DNA from: Azospirillum thiophilum
GTDB taxonomy: Bacteria > Pseudomonadota > Alphaproteobacteria > Azospirillales > Azospirillaceae
DNA length: 64,000 nucleotides
Assembly: GCF_001305595.1 (NCBI RefSeq)
Contig: NZ_CP012402.1
Coordinates: 1,137,001 to 1,201,000 of the forward strand
Direction: 5' to 3'
The notes beneath the pieces were generated by a model. It made no database searches, was not told the origin of the DNA, and saw only the letters and a list, made by a program, of their open reading frames with translations. Shown piece by piece: positions 1-11,789 of the stretch (position 1 is the first letter of the stretch; each line of letters opens with the position of its first letter). Made by a program: the position numbers and the translations under genes.

Positions 1-3000
1 GCTGAACCGGCCGGTGACGACGATCTCGTCGGTCGACCGGCCACGGAAGCGGATGTGGAGGTCGTTGCCGAAGCGGGCGAAATAGAGATCGCCGCGCTCG
101 ATGCCGGGTCCGAACTCGATGCGGTCGAGGCCGGCGCTGTCCAGGATGAAGTCGCGCCCATCGCCGATGCGATAGACATAGACGTCGTTGCCGGCCCCGC
201 CATCAAGCGTGTCGTTGCCAATGCCACCGATCAGCGTGTCGTTGCCGCCACCGCCACTCAGCCGGTCGTCGCCGTCCTGGCCCAGCAGCAGGTCGTCGGT
301 CGCCGTTCCGGTCAGCAGATCGCCGCCGGTGCCGCCCAGCATCGCCAGTTCACCCAGCGGCATGGTGGTGCCGTCGGCGAAGGTCAGCCCGGCCAGCCCG
401 CTGGTGCCGTCGCTCGCCGAGAAATGGTTGACGATGCGGATCTGCCGGCCGGTGGCACGGACCTGGACGATCAGGTCGCCGCCCGAGCGCGACACCACCA
501 CGTCCTTCCAGTCGATCCCGTCGGGCAGGCCCACCGTGTCGCCGCTGCCGGGGAACACGATCAGGTCGGTGTCGATGCTGCTGAACCGGAAGACCGACGG
601 GCCGTCGCCGCCGATGAAGACGTTGCCGGCCCCCAGATTCCACGGCGCGCCGGTCGGGAAGGCCACCTGGTCGAGGTGGAACTGGAAATGATTGACCACC
701 AGCACGTTGATTGTGCCGTCGGCCGAGACGATGCGCAGATCGTCGTGCTCGCGCACGAGGCGCAGGTTGGCCGGCGGGATGCCGGCGCCGAAGACCAGCC
801 GGTTGTCCTCGCCCGACGGGTGGATCGTCATCGGGCCGCTGCCGGAGCCGACGCTGTAGCTGTTGTTGCCACGGCTGCCGATCAGGATGCCGTTGCCGGC
901 GACCGACCAGGTCTGGCCGTCGCCATAGCTGACGGTGGACAGGCCGGAACCGCTGCCTGCCAGCCCGGTTGGGCCGAAATGGTTGACAACCCTCAGATCG
1001 ACGCTGCCGTCGTCGGTGAAGATGTGCAGATTGACGCCGTCGCGCTCCATCCGCACCAGCGCCGGGTCGATGCCGGGGCCGAAGGTCAGCCTGTCGCTGC
1101 CGCCGCCGGGGAAGAGATAGCGGTGGCCCTGGCCGGGAAGCACGGTGAAGTCGTCGGTTCCCTGCTGGCCGAACATCACGCTGTCGCCCTGCAGGTTCAA
1201 CGTCACCCCGCCGGAGAAGGTGACGGCGTCCAGCCCGCGCGCCAGCCCGTCGGTGGGTGCCGTGAAGTGGTTGACCACACGCACGACCCGACCGCTGCCG
1301 ACGAAGGCGACGACCAAGTCGACGCCGTCCTGGCGCAGGGTGACGTCGCCGGGCGATACGTCGGGGCCGAAGACGATCTGGCTGCCGCCACCGCCGGCAT
1401 GGACGATCTGAGTGGCCGGGCCGGTCTTGCCGATGGTGAAGCGGTCGCCACCGCCGCCACCGATCAGCGTGTAGGGCGACGACAGGTCGAAATTCCGCCC
1501 ATCGGCAAACTCCAGCAGCCCGACGCCGCCGAAGTAATTGAGGACCGTCACCACCTGATGGGTGCGGTCGATGAAGACCTGCAGGTCCGACCCGGTGCGG
1601 ATCAGCCGCACCTCGGTGCTGTCGATGTCGTCGAAGACCACGCGGTCGCCGCCCTCGGCATAGATCGTCTTCGACCCGCTGTTCTCGCCGACCAGGAAGA
1701 CGGTTCCGCCCTGGCCGCCGATGAGCAGGCCGTCGCCGGTCAAGGGCAGTTCGGAGCCGTCGGGCCGGATCAGCGACTCCATCGGCGTGCCGGCGAAGTG
1801 GTTGACGATGGTCAGCGCATCCGCGGTGCCGTCGATGGTGATGCGCAGATTGTCGCCGACACGGGCAACCCGGATCTTGGATCCATCCACCGTGTCGACG
1901 AAGCGCAGGCGGTCGTCGCCGGCACTGTCGGGATAGACGATCACGTCGCCCATGCCGCGCTGGATCACGAACTCGTCATGGCCGGTGCCACCGATCAGAA
2001 CCTTGCCGCCCTGGATGTTCCAAGTCGTGCCGTTGTTGAAGACGAGATCGCCGATGCCGTTCATGGCGAAATGGTTGACCACGATCATCTCGTTCGGCAG
2101 GCCGACGATGGTCAGATGCAGGTCGTTGCCGACGCGCACGATGCGGGTCGTGGCCGGATCGGCGTCGATGGCCAGATGCTGGCCCGGAGCGCCGGGATAG
2201 ATGAACATCGGGCCGGCTGGAATCGTCTCCGCCCCGCCGCCGCTGATGAAGACGTTGGTTCCGGCGATCGGCCAGACGACACCAGTGGGAAAAACGATCT
2301 CGGGGATCGTCACCACGCCGCCGGTGGCGAACTGGTTGACGATGGTCATGCTGTCGCTGCCGGCGGTGACGCGCAGGTCGTTGCCGACACGGGTCAGCCG
2401 GACGGTCGACGGGTCGATGCCGACAGCCACCTCGATACGGTCGCCGCCGCCCTGATTGCCGCCGCCATAGATGACGACATTTCCCATGCCGGGCGACAGG
2501 ACGAAGCGGTCGGCGCCATCGGTGCCGATCCGGGCATTGGGGCCGCCGACCGTCCAGATCCTGCCATCGGCGAAGGCGATGTCGCGCGCCTCGTTGCCCA
2601 GGAAATGGTTCAGCACCTTGACGCTGTCGCTCCCGTCGCGCAGCACGATCTCCAGATCGTCACCCACCCGACGCACCAGCGTGTCCAGGCTGTCGAAACC
2701 GGTGCCCAGCCGCAGCCGGTCACTGCCGCCGCCGGGATAAAGCGACACGTTGCCGATGCCCGGATCGGCGGTGAAGCTATCGGTGGCGCTGGTGCCGACC
2801 ATGATGCTGGCGCCCCAGATGTTCCAGGTATCGCCATCGATGAATCGCAGCGTGTGGACGCCGCCGCTCGCCCCGCCGGAAAAGTGGTTCTGCACGGTCA
2901 GCTTGTCGGGCAGCGTGCGCAGGCCGATCACCAGATCGTCGCCGACCCGCTGCATGGTCACGCTCGCCTTGTCGATGCCGGGACCGATGACGATCTGGTC

Positions 3001-4650
3001 GTTGCCGCCGCCGGGCAGGATCGACTTGGCCCCGCCGCCCACCGTCAGCGTATAGCTGTCGTCGCCGGCCCCGCCGATCAGCAGGGCCGGATCGGACAGG
3101 TTCCAGAAGCGCCCGCCGGCATAGACAGTCTCCAGCAGCGACGCGCCCCAACCGCCGGCGAAATGGTTCAGCACCGTCACCTTGTCGGTAGAGCCCTTCA
3201 CCGCAATGACGAGGTCGTCGCCGACGCGGGCGAAGTCCAGCTTGTCGGCGCCGATGGCCGACGCGAGGTTCAGCGTGTCGACACCCTTGCCGGTGAACAG
3301 GGTGACGGCCCCGTCGCCCGGCTTGAAGGCGAAGACGTCGCCGGTGTCGCCACCGATGCGGAAACCGGCCCCGGCGTCGAGCGGCCACACCGTCCCGTCG
3401 GCGAAGGTCAGGCTGGGCAGCACGCCGTTGCCGGCACCGGTGCCGTTGAAATGGTTGAGCACGACCACCCGGTCGGTGCCGCCGCCGATCTCGATGACCA
3501 GCTTGTCGCCGTCGCGGCGCAGCGCCACCTGGGACGGCACGATGCCGGCAGCCAGGACCAGCCCGTCGCGGCCGCCGCCGGTCGCCAGCACGCGCTCGCC
3601 CAACCCGCTGCCGATCTCGACGCGCTCGTCGGCGGCGGTGCCGGCGAGCAGGCGGGTGTTGTCGATGGCCCATTCGGTGCCGTCGCCGAAGCGGATCGCC
3701 CGGTAGCCATCGGGATTGCCGTCGAAATGCTGCTTGATCAGCCAGGAGGCGCCGGTGCCCTGGTAGGAGATGCGCAGGTCGTCGCCCTCCCGGCTCAGCC
3801 GCATGCGGTCCGGGTCGATGTCCAGCGCGAAGGCGATGCCGTCGGCACCCGTGCTGCCATAAAGGGTCGTCTGTCCGCCATCCAGGCCGAAGACCATGCG
3901 GTCGTCGCCGTCGCTGCCGATGCGGATGTCGGTACCGCGCACGCGCCAGCGGCTGCCGTCGGCCAGTTCGATCGCCTCCACCCCGCCATTGCCGGCCCCG
4001 GCCAGCGCCTCCGCCGAGAAATGGTTGAAGAGGAGAAGCGAGCGGTCGGTGCCGGCGATGCGGATCTCCAGATCGTCGCCCTTGCGCGACAGGCGCAGAT
4101 CGTCGGCGCTCACGTCGGACCCGAAGCGGATGAGGTTCACGCCGGCATCGGCATGCAGGCTGTGGCTGGCAAAGCCCGGTTCGATGGCGACGATGTCGTC
4201 GCCAGTGCCGCCCAGCAGCAGATCATCGCCCCACACCGGCCAGACCACCCCGTCGGCGAACTGGATCTGCCGGACGCTGCCGTCCCCAGCCCCGGCGGCG
4301 CCGTTGGCGGCGAAATGACCCATGATGGTGATGCGGTCGCGGGCATAGCCGTCCTCCCCGGCCGGGCCGCCCTGGGCGTCGAACAGGATGTGCAGATCAT
4401 CGTCGATGCGTACCAGATGGGCGATCTCATGTCGGAATCCGGAGCCGAGCCGCAAGCTGTCGTTGCCGCCCTCGCCGAACACCACGACATGGCCGGCGCC
4501 CGACGGCGCGGTGAGCAGATCGTCTCCGGCGGTGCCGGTGACGATGAGATCGCCGAACATCCGCACCCCGTCCTGGACATGGACCGTGGTCGTGCCGCGG
4601 GAATAGAGGTTGTAGAGGACCGCCCCGACGGTTTCGCTGCCACCGCGCCG
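1..4650 (-). repeat. Tandem hemolysin-related (HCBP-type) domain repeats
   Basis: About fifteen clear units plus one divergent unit encode the same fold, each holding a GNDLxIxxxGxxDxxxVxxHF-like segment. Counting the codon for the conserved Phe of the VNHF motif, units recur at 421, 685, 976, 1264, 1531, 1795, 2068, 2329, 2602, 2881, 3160, 3448, 3724, 4018 and 4312, a period of 261-294 bp that always stays in frame. Sequence divergence between units is high, so the array is old compared with the 237-bp array next to it. Confidence 0.85.
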
Positions 4651-7600
4651 CCAGCCGGATTCCTTGAAGGTCACCAGATCGCCGCGGTCGCCGGTGACGT
4701 ACAGCGGTGCACCGCCGGTATTGGCCAGGATGCCCTGTTCGTTCAGAATCAGGATCTGGCGGCCCGGATGGGTCAGGTCGATCATCTCGATGCCGCGGAC
4801 CCCGCCGGAATCGGCACCGATGACGACCAGCCGCTCGCCCTCGAAACGCAGCGTGTCGAAGCCGCTGCCGCCGTCGAGGCTGGCGAAGCCGTCGTCCAGC
4901 ACCCGCAAGGTGTCGTCGCCGGCCCCGCCGGACAGGCTGTCGGCACCGCCGCGACCGTCGAGGTAATTGGCGGCGGCATCGCCGGCCAGCCGGTCGGCAA
5001 GACCGGTGCCTATCAGGTTTTCCACCCCGTCGAGCCGGTCGCCTTCCGCATCGCCGCCATGGCCGACGCCGGTCGCCAGATCGACCGACACCGCGGCAAG
5101 GGATGCCGAATAATCGGCGGTATCGATGCCGGCCCCGCCGCTCAGCGTGTCGGCCCCGCTTCCGCCGATCAGCGTGTCATTGCCGGAGCCGCCGCGCAAA
5201 CGATTGGCCCCACCGTCGCCGGTCAGACGGTCGGCAGCAGCCGAGCCGGTCAGATTCTCGATGCCGGATAGCACGTCCCCGGTGGCGTCGCCACCATCGG
5301 CCGTTCCATCGGCAAGATTGATGGTCACGCCGGTCGCCGAGCCAGTGTAATCGGCGGTGTCCGATCCGTCGCCGCCAACCAGCGTGTCTGCCCCCGCCCC
5401 GCCACGCAGGATGTTGTCCTGCCCATCGCCGACCAGCCGGTCGGCGCGGGTGGTGCCGAACAAATTCTCGACCCCGATCAGCACGTCGCCGTCCGCCGTG
5501 CCGCCGAGGCCGGTTCCGGCCGACAGATCGACCGTCACCGCAGCCGATGAGGCCGAATAATCGGCAGTGTCGTTGCCGGCCCCGCCGATCAGCGTGTCAG
5601 CCCCCGCCCCGCCAACCAGCGTGTCGTTGCCGCCAGCGCCGTCCAGGCTGTTGGCGCCGCCGTCGCCGGTCAGCCGGTCGCCGAAAGCGGAGCCGGTCAG
5701 ATTCTCGATGCCGCTCAGCCGGTCGCCCTGGGCATCGCCCCCCGTCCCGGTGCCACTCGCCAGACTGACGGTCACGGCGGCGGACGACGCCAGATACTCC
5801 GCGATGTCGATGCCGTCGCCGCCGACCAGCGTGTCCGCCCCGCCCAGCCCGACCAGCGTGTCGTTGCCCCCACGCCCGTCGAGCCGGTTGGCGTTCGCAT
5901 CGCCGGTAAGGCGGTCGTCATGATCGGAGCCGGTGAGGTTCTCGATGCCCGACAGGACGTCGCCCTCTGCCTCGCCGCCGGAACCGAAGCCGCTGGACAG
6001 GTTTACATCGACGCCCGCCGCCGACGCCACATAGTCTGCACTGTCGGTGCCGTCGCCACCGATGAGGGTATCGGCCCCGGTCCCGCCGGACAGCCAATCG
6101 TCCCCGATACCGCCATCCAACCGGTTGGCCCCGCCATCGCCCGAAAGACGGTCGGCAGCGGCAGACCCGGTGACGTTCTCGACGCCCGACAGGACGTCGC
6201 CCTCGGCATCGCCGCCGGCCCCGGCACCGGCCGAGAGGTCGACCGCGACACCGCCGGTCGATGCGGAGTAGTCGGCGGTATCCGATCCTTCGCCGCCGAA
6301 CAGGCTGTCAGCGCCGGCAGCGCCCGCCAGCAGGTCGTCGCCCGCTCCGCCGTCGAGACTGTTCGCGGCGCCGTCACCGGTCAGTCGGTCGCCAAAAGCG
6401 GAGCCGGTGACGTTCTCGATTCCCGCCAGCACATCGCCCTCGGCATCGCCGCCCGCACCGGTCCCGGCGGCCAGATCCACCGTCACCCCGGCAGCGGAGG
6501 CCGAATAATCGGCAAGGTCGATGCCGTCGCCGCCGGTCAGGCTGTCAGACCCGCCCAGACCCGCCAGGGTGTCGTCACCGCTGGAGCCGTCGAAGCGGTT
6601 GGTCCCGGCATCGCCGGTCAGCCGGTCGCCGAAGGCGGAGCCGGTCAGATCCTCGATGCCGCTCAGCAGGTCGCCCTCGGCGTCGCCACCGGCCCCCGTA
6701 CCGCTGGACAGATCGACGCCCACGCCATCGGTCGAGGCCGAATAATCGGCAAGGTCGGTGCCGTCGCCGCCGACCAGCCTGTCGGCCCCGCCATGCCCGA
6801 TCAGGGTATCGTCACCGCCCCGGCCGTCCAGCAGATTGGCGGCCGCATCGCCCACCAACAGGTCGTCGTGCTCGGAGCCGGTCAAATTCTCGATGCCGGA
6901 CAGCACATCGCCATTGGCGTCACCCCCCGCCACCGTCCCCAACGACAGATCGACGCTCACGCCTCCCGCCGACGCCGAATAGTCGGCGGTGTCGATACCC
7001 TCACCACCGGTCAGCGTATCGGCGCCCTCGCCGCCGGCCAGCGTGTCGTCCCCCGCTCCGCCGTCCAGGGCGTTCGCGCCGCCGTCGCCAGTCAGCCGGT
7101 CGCCCTGGGCCGAGCCGATGAGGTTCTCGACGCCCGCCAGCACGTCGCCTTCGGCATCGCCGCCGACCCCCGGGCCGGCCGCCAGATCGACCGCCACCCC
7201 CGCGCCGGAGGCCGAGTAATCGGCGGTGTCGGTTCCCTCGCCGCCGACCAGCGTGTCGGCTCCGCCGGCCCCGGCGAGCAGGTCGTCACCGGCTCCGCCG
7301 TCAAGGCGGTTCGCCCCGGCGTCACCGGTCAGCCGATCGCCCTGGTCGGAGCCGGTGACATTTTCGACCCCGGTCAGCCGGTCGCCCTCGGCGTCGCCGC
7401 CGGTCCCCCTGCCCACCGCCAGATCAACGGTCACGCCGGCAGCGGACGCTGCATAGGTGGCGGTGTCGATGCCGGCACCGCCGTCCAGCGTGTCGGCGCC
7501 GCTGCCGCCGTCCAGTGCGTCGTTGCCGGACCCGCCCGACAGGCTGTCGTCTCCCGCCCCGCCCGACAAGCGATTGTCGCCGCCGTCGCCCGCCAGCGCG

Positions 7601-10221
7601 TCGTTGCCGCCGCCGGCAAGGATGGTCTCGATGCCCGACAGTCGGTCGGCCATCCAACCGCCGTGACGCACCTCGCCGGTCTGCAAATCAATGGAGATGG
7701 CGCCGGTCTCGGCCGAATAGTCGGCGATGTCGATGCCGTCGCCGCCGATCAGGACGTCGTTGCCGCCGCCTCCCACCAGCACGTCGTCGCCGACCCCACC
7801 CAGCAGGGTGTCGGTGCCCAGCCCGCCGGTCAGCGTGTCATCGCCGTCGCCGCCATCCAGATAATCGCCGTTGTAATCGCTGCCCACCGACAGCCGGTCG
7901 TCGCCCGCTCCGCCGATCAGCGTGTCGCTGCCCAGGCCGCCGTCCAGCGTGTCGTTGCCGGCCCCGCCGTCGAAGCGGTCGTCGCTCCAGACGCCATTGC
8001 CGTCACTCACCAGATCGTCGCCGTCTCCGGCATCGACCACGTCCCGGCCGCCGCCGCCGACGATGGTGTCGTTGCCGCTGCCGCCGTCGATGACGTCGTC
8101 GTTCTCCCCGCCTTCGATCCGGTCGCCGCCGGCCCCGCCGCGGATGCTGTCGCCGCCGCTGCCACCGCTGATGACGTCGTCGCCGCTGCCGCCGTCCAGC
8201 GTATCGGCCACGTCGCCACCCAGCAGCGTGTCGGCGCCGCTGCCGCCATAGAGCCTGTTGGCATCGGTGCCGCCATCCAGCAGATCGTCGCCCATGCCAC
8301 CATAAAGCAGGTCGGCGCCGCTGCCCCCGGACAAGCTGTCGTTGCCGGTGCCGCCATCCAGCGTGTCGTTCTCGCTGCCGCCGTCCAGCACATCGTCGCC
8401 GGAACCGCCGAACAGCCGGTCGCTCTGGGAGCCGCCACGGAGCGTATCGGCTCCCGACCCGCCGCGCAGGCTGTCCTCGCCCCAATCGCCGTTCAGCAGG
8501 TCGTCGCCGACCCCGCCGAGAAGCGTGTCGCCGCCACCGCCGCTGCCGAGCGTGTCGTTGCCGCCACCGCCTTCCAGCGTCTCGGCGCGCCAGTCGCCGG
8601 TGACAGCGTCGTCACCGCCGTCCTGCGCCTCGGCCGCCTCGAACGCCTGCTCCTCGGCCGGGGACAGCCCCTCGACATCGGCGGCGCCATCGTCGCGGGC
8701 GGAGGTGATGCCGATGTGGAATACCGTGTCCGTGCTCAGCCCGGCGGCGTCGGTGACACGGACGGTCACAGCATGGGCCGGCGCCTGTGCATAATCGAGA
8801 TCGGCCCCCGCCGCGACCGACAGCACGCCGGTCGCCGCATCGATGACGAAGCGCCCGCCGGCATCGTCGCTCAAGCTGTAGGCCAGCGCGTCCCCGTCGG
8901 GATCCTGGCTGCGGGCGGTGCCGACGACGGTCCCGGCCGCCGCATGTTCGGCAATGGCGACGCCGTCGAGCGTCGCGGCGGCCGGAGCGTCGTTGCCGGC
9001 GGCCAGCGCGACGGTGACGGTCTGGGCGGCGACCCCGCCGCGGCCGTCGCTCACATCGATGCGGAAGCTGTCGCTGCCGACATAATCGGCATCGGGCGTG
9101 TAGGTGAAGCGGCCATCACCGCCCAGGACCAGACGGCCATGGGCCGGCCCCGCGCCGATGCCGTAGGCGAGCGGATCGCCATCGGGATCGACCGCGCCGA
9201 CGGACCCGGTGACGGGTGTATCCTCGCTTCCCGTCAAGGACAGGTCGCTAACCATCGGTGCCCGGTTGGGCGCCGCGACAACCATTCCGGCGAGGTCGCC
9301 GAGCGCCACCGCCCGGCCGTCCACCGTCACCTCCAGGGCGTTCCAATTGTTGGCGACGAGCCGGATCGCCTGTCCGGCGAAGCTCTGCCCATCGTCGCCA
9401 TGGCGTTGGATGAACTCGGCCAGTTGGACGAGGTCGGCGGCGACGGCCGCCGTAACCTGCCCGGCGGTCAGCGCCACCCGCAGCCGGTCATAGCCGGCAC
9501 CGCCGTCGAGCGTGTCGGCTCCTGCCTGATCGGACAGCACATGGTCGAGCAGGTCGTCACCGCCGCCGGCCCGGACCAGATCGGCACCCGCACCATCGGC
9601 GAGTCGATCCGCCCCCATGCCGCCGGTCAGCGTGTCGTCGCCGTCGCCGCCGTCCAGCAGGTCGCCATTGTAGTCGTTCCCCACCGTCAGCCGGTCGTTG
9701 CCCGCTCCGCCGGTCAGCGTATCGCTGCCGAAGCCGCCATCCAGCGTATCGTTTCCGGCCCCACCGTCGAAGCGGTCGTCGCTCCAGACACCGTTGCCAT
9801 CCGTCACCAGATCGTCGCCATCGCCGGCAGTGACTACGTCCCGTCCGCCGCCGCCGACGATGGAGTCGTTGCCGCTGCCGCCATCGACGCTGTCGTCGTT
9901 CTCCCCGCCATCGATGCTGTCGGCCCCGTCGCCGCCGGAGATCAGGTCGTTGCCCGTCCCGCCGGAGATCACGTCGTTGCCGGCGCCGCCGTCCAGTGTA
10001 TCGCTGACGCTGCCGCCCAGAAGCGTGTCGTTCCCGGCTCCCCCGAACAGGCTGTTGGTCCCCGTCCCGCCGTCCAACCGGTCGTCACCGTCGCCGCCAT
10101 CCAGCCAATCATTGCCATCACCGCCGAGCAGCGTGTCGTTTCCGGCGCCGCCACGCAGCGTGTCGGCCCGCCAGTCGCCGGTCAGGAGATCGTCGCCATC
10201 GGTGGTCACGGTGCTCGTCAT
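1..10221 (-). CDS. Giant RTX (hemolysin-type calcium-binding) protein, 3' end outside window
   Basis: A very large secreted calcium-binding repeat protein, probably a surface or matrix adhesin exported by the adjacent type I system. The frame is open from an ATG at 10221 to the left edge (3407 codons), so the C-terminal secretion signal is not seen. Order from the N-terminus: RTX nonapeptides (GGxGxDxLx) to about residue 235; a linker; a cadherin-like/tandem-95 domain (about 325-415, with [10 protein letters not shown] and a [10 protein letters not shown] end); a classical cadherin-type repeat (about 415-515, [12 protein letters not shown]); a second RTX block to about 830; twelve modules built round the core DTADYSA (about 835-1740); then about fifteen 87-98 residue units of the hemolysin-related type (GNDLxIxxxG...VNHF) to the edge. 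No signal peptide, as expected for this route. The start is supported by GGAGG eight to nine bases upstream. The substrate or ligand bound cannot be told. Confidence 0.93.
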   Translation of the reverse strand, partial: MTSTVTTDGDDLLTGDWRADTLRGGAGNDTLLGGDGNDWLDGGDGDDRLDGGTGTNSLFGGAGNDTLLGGSVSDTLDGGAGNDVISGGTGNDLISGGDGADSIDGGENDDSVDGGSGNDSIVGGGGRDVVTAGDGDDLVTDGNGVWSDDRFDGGAGNDTLDGGFGSDTLTGGAGNDRLTVGNDYNGDLLDGGDGDDTLTGGMGADRLADGAGADLVRAGGGDDLLDHVLSDQAGADTLDGGAGYDRLRVALTAGQVTAAVAADLVQLAEFIQRHGDDGQSFAGQAIRLVANNWNALEVTVDGRAVALGDLAGMVVAAPNRAPMVSDLSLTGSEDTPVTGSVGAVDPDGDPLAYGIGAGPAHGRLVLGGDGRFTYTPDADYVGSDSFRIDVSDGRGGVAAQTVTVALAAGNDAPAAATLDGVAIAEHAAAGTVVGTARSQDPDGDALAYSLSDDAGGRFVIDAATGVLSVAAGADLDYAQAPAHAVTVRVTDAAGLSTDTVFHIGITSARDDGAADVEGLSPAEEQAFEAAEAQDGGDDAVTGDWRAETLEGGGGNDTLGSGGGGDTLLGGVGDDLLNGDWGEDSLRGGSGADTLRGGSQSDRLFGGSGDDVLDGGSENDTLDGGTGNDSLSGGSGADLLYGGMGDDLLDGGTDANRLYGGSGADTLLGGDVADTLDGGSGDDVISGGSGGDSIRGGAGGDRIEGGENDDVIDGGSGNDTIVGGGGRDVVDAGDGDDLVSDGNGVWSDDRFDGGAGNDTLDGGLGSDTLIGGAGDDRLSVGSDYNGDYLDGGDGDDTLTGGLGTDTLLGGVGDDVLVGGGGNDVLIGGDGIDIADYSAETGAISIDLQTGEVRHGGWMADRLSGIETILAGGGNDALAGDGGDNRLSGGAGDDSLSGGSGNDALDGGSGADTLDGGAGIDTATYAASAAGVTVDLAVGRGTGGDAEGDRLTGVENVTGSDQGDRLTGDAGANRLDGGAGDDLLAGAGGADTLVGGEGTDTADYSASGAGVAVDLAAGPGVGGDAEGDVLAGVENLIGSAQGDRLTGDGGANALDGGAGDDTLAGGEGADTLTGGEGIDTADYSASAGGVSVDLSLGTVAGGDANGDVLSGIENLTGSEHDDLLVGDAAANLLDGRGGDDTLIGHGGADRLVGGDGTDLADYSASTDGVGVDLSSGTGAGGDAEGDLLSGIEDLTGSAFGDRLTGDAGTNRFDGSSGDDTLAGLGGSDSLTGGDGIDLADYSASAAGVTVDLAAGTGAGGDAEGDVLAGIENVTGSAFGDRLTGDGAANSLDGGAGDDLLAGAAGADSLFGGEGSDTADYSASTGGVAVDLSAGAGAGGDAEGDVLSGVENVTGSAAADRLSGDGGANRLDGGIGDDWLSGGTGADTLIGGDGTDSADYVASAAGVDVNLSSGFGSGGEAEGDVLSGIENLTGSDHDDRLTGDANANRLDGRGGNDTLVGLGGADTLVGGDGIDIAEYLASSAAVTVSLASGTGTGGDAQGDRLSGIENLTGSAFGDRLTGDGGANSLDGAGGNDTLVGGAGADTLIGGAGNDTADYSASSAAVTVDLSAGTGLGGTADGDVLIGVENLFGTTRADRLVGDGQDNILRGGAGADTLVGGDGSDTADYTGSATGVTINLADGTADGGDATGDVLSGIENLTGSAAADRLTGDGGANRLRGGSGNDTLIGGSGADTLSGGAGIDTADYSASLAAVSVDLATGVGHGGDAEGDRLDGVENLIGTGLADRLAGDAAANYLDGRGGADSLSGGAGDDTLRVLDDGFASLDGGSGFDTLRFEGERLVVIGADSGGVRGIEMIDLTHPGRQILILNEQGILANTGGAPLYVTGDRGDLVTFKESGWRRGGSETVGAVLYNLYSRGTTTVHVQDGVRMFGDLIVTGTAGDDLLTAPSGAGHVVVFGEGGNDSLRLGSGFRHEIAHLVRIDDDLHILFDAQGGPAGEDGYARDRITIMGHFAANGAAGAGDGSVRQIQFADGVVWPVWGDDLLLGGTGDDIVAIEPGFASHSLHADAGVNLIRFGSDVSADDLRLSRKGDDLEIRIAGTDRSLLLFNHFSAEALAGAGNGGVEAIELADGSRWRVRGTDIRIGSDGDDRMVFGLDGGQTTLYGSTGADGIAFALDIDPDRMRLSREGDDLRISYQGTGASWLIKQHFDGNPDGYRAIRFGDGTEWAIDNTRLLAGTAADERVEIGSGLGERVLATGGGRDGLVLAAGIVPSQVALRRDGDKLVIEIGGGTDRVVVLNHFNGTGAGNGVLPSLTFADGTVWPLDAGAGFRIGGDTGDVFAFKPGDGAVTLFTGKGVDTLNLASAIGADKLDFARVGDDLVIAVKGSTDKVTVLNHFAGGWGASLLETVYAGGRFWNLSDPALLIGGAGDDSYTLTVGGGAKSILPGGGNDQIVIGPGIDKASVTMQRVGDDLVIGLRTLPDKLTVQNHFSGGASGGVHTLRFIDGDTWNIWGASIMVGTSATDSFTADPGIGNVSLYPGGGSDRLRLGTGFDSLDTLVRRVGDDLEIVLRDGSDSVKVLNHFLGNEARDIAFADGRIWTVGGPNARIGTDGADRFVLSPGMGNVVIYGGGNQGGGDRIEVAVGIDPSTVRLTRVGNDLRVTAGSDSMTIVNQFATGGVVTIPEIVFPTGVVWPIAGTNVFISGGGAETIPAGPMFIYPGAPGQHLAIDADPATTRIVRVGNDLHLTIVGLPNEMIVVNHFAMNGIGDLVFNNGTTWNIQGGKVLIGGTGHDEFVIQRGMGDVIVYPDSAGDDRLRFVDTVDGSKIRVARVGDNLRITIDGTADALTIVNHFAGTPMESLIRPDGSELPLTGDGLLIGGQGGTVFLVGENSGSKTIYAEGGDRVVFDDIDSTEVRLIRTGSDLQVFIDRTHQVVTVLNYFGGVGLLEFADGRNFDLSSPYTLIGGGGGDRFTIGKTGPATQIVHAGGGGSQIVFGPDVSPGDVTLRQDGVDLVVAFVGSGRVVRVVNHFTAPTDGLARGLDAVTFSGGVTLNLQGDSVMFGQQGTDDFTVLPGQGHRYLFPGGGSDRLTFGPGIDPALVRMERDGVNLHIFTDDGSVDLRVVNHFGPTGLAGSGSGLSTVSYGDGQTWSVAGNGILIGSRGNNSYSVGSGSGPMTIHPSGEDNRLVFGAGIPPANLRLVREHDDLRIVSADGTINVLVVNHFQFHLDQVAFPTGAPWNLGAGNVFIGGDGPSVFRFSSIDTDLIVFPGSGDTVGLPDGIDWKDVVVSRSGGDLIVQVRATGRQIRIVNHFSASDGTSGLAGLTFADGTTMPLGELAMLGGTGGDLLTGTATDDLLLGQDGDDRLSGGGGNDTLIGGIGNDTLDGGAGNDVYVYRIGDGRDFILDSAGLDRIEFGPGIERGDLYFARFGNDLHIRFRGRSTDEIVVTGRFS
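5110..7720 (-). repeat. Twelve-unit 237-bp in-frame RTX module array
   Basis: Each unit encodes [16 protein letters not shown], a Gly-rich loop, [13 protein letters not shown], GDRLTGDxGAN and several RTX nonapeptides. Using the Tyr codon of ADYSA as the mark, units lie at 5110, 5347, 5557, 5794, 6031, 6268, 6505, 6742, 6979, 7216, 7453 and 7717. Nine of eleven intervals are exactly 237 bp (79 codons). The two others are 210 and 264 bp, that is 27 bp shorter and longer, which equals one RTX nonapeptide. Confidence 0.92.
7821..8288 (-). repeat. Internal duplication of RTX block, copy B
   Basis: This stretch of about 468 bp aligns by eye without gaps with 9618-10085, at a constant offset of 1797 bp (599 codons). 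Both copies encode a TLTGG segment, a VGxDYNGD loop, [15 protein letters not shown] and a GGGGRDVV segment in the same order. The two cadherin-like domains and part of the second RTX block lie between the copies. Confidence 0.8.
9618..10085 (-). repeat. Internal duplication of RTX block, copy A
   Basis: The N-terminal-side partner of 7821-8288, same order of RTX motifs and same insertion loops, offset 1797 bp. It begins about 45 codons after the start codon of the RTX gene. Confidence 0.8.
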
Positions 10222-10325
10222 CGGCTTGTCCTCCGGAAAGTTCGGCCCGGTTGCACCCAGGCCAAGCGGCTGTGAGTTGCAGCTGTGGGTTGCGGCTGCG
10301 GTGTCGGGATGGGAAGGCTTGGGGA

Positions 10326-11789
10326 TCAGCGCTCGCGCATCGCCTCGTGGACGTGGGAGAGCACAGGGGAAAGCAGGTAATCGAGGATGCGGCGGCGGCC
10401 GGTCTTCACCTCCGCGGTCACCGCCATGCCGGGAGCGAGCGCGATGTCCTCGCCGGTCTCGCCGCGGATCGTGGTGCGGTCCAGGGAGATGCGGGCCGAG
10501 AATTTCGGCCCGTCCCGGTCGGCCGCAGCGGTGGTGGCCGCATCGCCGGCGCCGGTGCGCGCGGCGGCTCCGTCGGGCGGCAGGATGGCGTCATGCGACA
10601 CCGCGGCGACGCTGCCCGGCAGCAGCCCATAGCGGGTGAAGGGAAAGGCGTCGATCTTGATTTCCACCGGCATGCCAGGATGGAGGAAGCCGATGTCCTT
10701 GTTGTCGATCTGCACCTCCGCCACCAGGGTCCGGTTGGCCGGCACGATCACCATCAGCGGTTCCGCCGCGGTGACGACCCCGCCCACCGTATGGACGGCA
10801 AGTTGCTGGATCACCCCGCCCACCGGCGCGGTCAGGAGTTGGCGCTCCCGCCGCCGCTCGGCCTTGGTCAGTTCCTGGCGCAGGGCGGCGGCCCGTTTCT
10901 CGGCGTCGGCGAGGTCGGCCATCGCCTTGCCGTCGAACTCCGCCATTATCCGCCGCCGCTCGTCGGCCAACCCCTTCAGGGCAGCCGCGGCCTCCGCTTC
11001 GCGGTTGGTCGCGGCGATTTCGCCATATTCGACCTCGGCAAGCTCCTTCTCCAGCTCCAGCAGGTCGAAACGCGGACTGTAGCCGCGCTGGGACAGGTTC
11101 CTTTTCGCCTGCACCTGTTCGCGGATCAGCGGCAGGGTTGCGTGCAGCCGGGCCTTCTCGGCGGCCAGCGCCGCCATTTCAGCGCGGCGCTGGCGTTCCT
11201 GGCTGCCGATGGCGTCGAGCGCCGCGTCACGCGCGGCCAGTTGATTGGTGAGGATGGAGCGTTGAAGCGCGACCAGGGCGGCGTCCGCGCCGGGCGCCGG
11301 ATCGAAGCTCCGCCGCCCGGCGAGCGCCGCCCGCAACCGTGCCGCCTCGGTTTCGGCCACCGCCAGCTCCCATTCGGCGCGGCCCGCGTCGGCGGCGCTG
11401 TCGGTGGGGTCCAGTTCCAGCAGGACCGTTCCCTGGTCCACCCGCTGTCCGTCGGCGACGCGGATGGCCCGGACGATGCCCGGCTCCAGCGTCTGCACCA
11501 GCTTGTTGCGGTCGGCGGAGATGATGCGCCCGCGGGTGACGGCGGTGATGTCGATGTGGCCGATCCAGGCCCAGGCGACGGCGATCACCACGAAGGCCAC
11601 GATCAGCAGCGACACCGCCCGTGCCAGCGGGGATGGCGGCGTTTCCATCGCCTCCAGCGCCGCCGGCAGGAATTCCAGCTCATGCCCGCGGCGCGGACGG
11701 AGCCGCGGCGTTACCGGCGGCGGGGCCCCGGGTGCAGGCGGTTCGCCAGGCGCCGCCACCGCTCCGCCGGCCGTCTCAGGCGATGCCAT
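10326..11789 (-). CDS. Type I secretion membrane-fusion protein (HlyD/PrtE family)
   Basis: Periplasmic adaptor that joins the inner-membrane ABC exporter to an outer-membrane TolC-type channel. The 487-residue protein has a Pro-rich cytoplasmic tail, one membrane segment near residues 59-77 ([17 protein letters not shown]), a biotinyl-lipoyl-like half motif ([17 protein letters not shown]), long Ala/Glu/Arg coiled-coil hairpin, and a C-terminal beta-barrel region with the family signature [20 protein letters not shown]. The ATG at 11789 overlaps the end of the exporter gene by 14 nt. I chose it over upstream in-frame codons, which lie inside the exporter gene and add only a basic tail. The RTX substrate gene follows after about 100 bp. 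The outer-membrane component is not in the window. Confidence 0.93.
   Translation of the reverse strand: MASPETAGGAVAAPGEPPAPGAPPPVTPRLRPRRGHELEFLPAALEAMETPPSPLARAVSLLIVAFVVIAVAWAWIGHIDITAVTRGRIISADRNKLVQTLEPGIVRAIRVADGQRVDQGTVLLELDPTDSAADAGRAEWELAVAETEAARLRAALAGRRSFDPAPGADAALVALQRSILTNQLAARDAALDAIGSQERQRRAEMAALAAEKARLHATLPLIREQVQAKRNLSQRGYSPRFDLLELEKELAEVEYGEIAATNREAEAAAALKGLADERRRIMAEFDGKAMADLADAEKRAAALRQELTKAERRRERQLLTAPVGGVIQQLAVHTVGGVVTAAEPLMVIVPANRTLVAEVQIDNKDIGFLHPGMPVEIKIDAFPFTRYGLLPGSVAAVSHDAILPPDGAAARTGAGDAATTAAADRDGPKFSARISLDRTTIRGETGEDIALAPGMAVTAEVKTGRRRILDYLLSPVLSHVHEAMRER

Noticed and set aside
5110..7720. CRISPR-like regular spacing
   Set aside because: Unit is 237 bp, in frame, and encodes a protein module; no short repeat with unique spacers.
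55..10275. Very long plus-strand open frames opposite the RTX gene (for example 55-5271 and 5920-10275)
   Set aside because: They are antisense shadows in register with the RTX repeats, Val/Ala/Gln/Asp-rich with no domain, and have no ribosome site. The minus strand gives regular RTX, cadherin-like and HCBP motifs.
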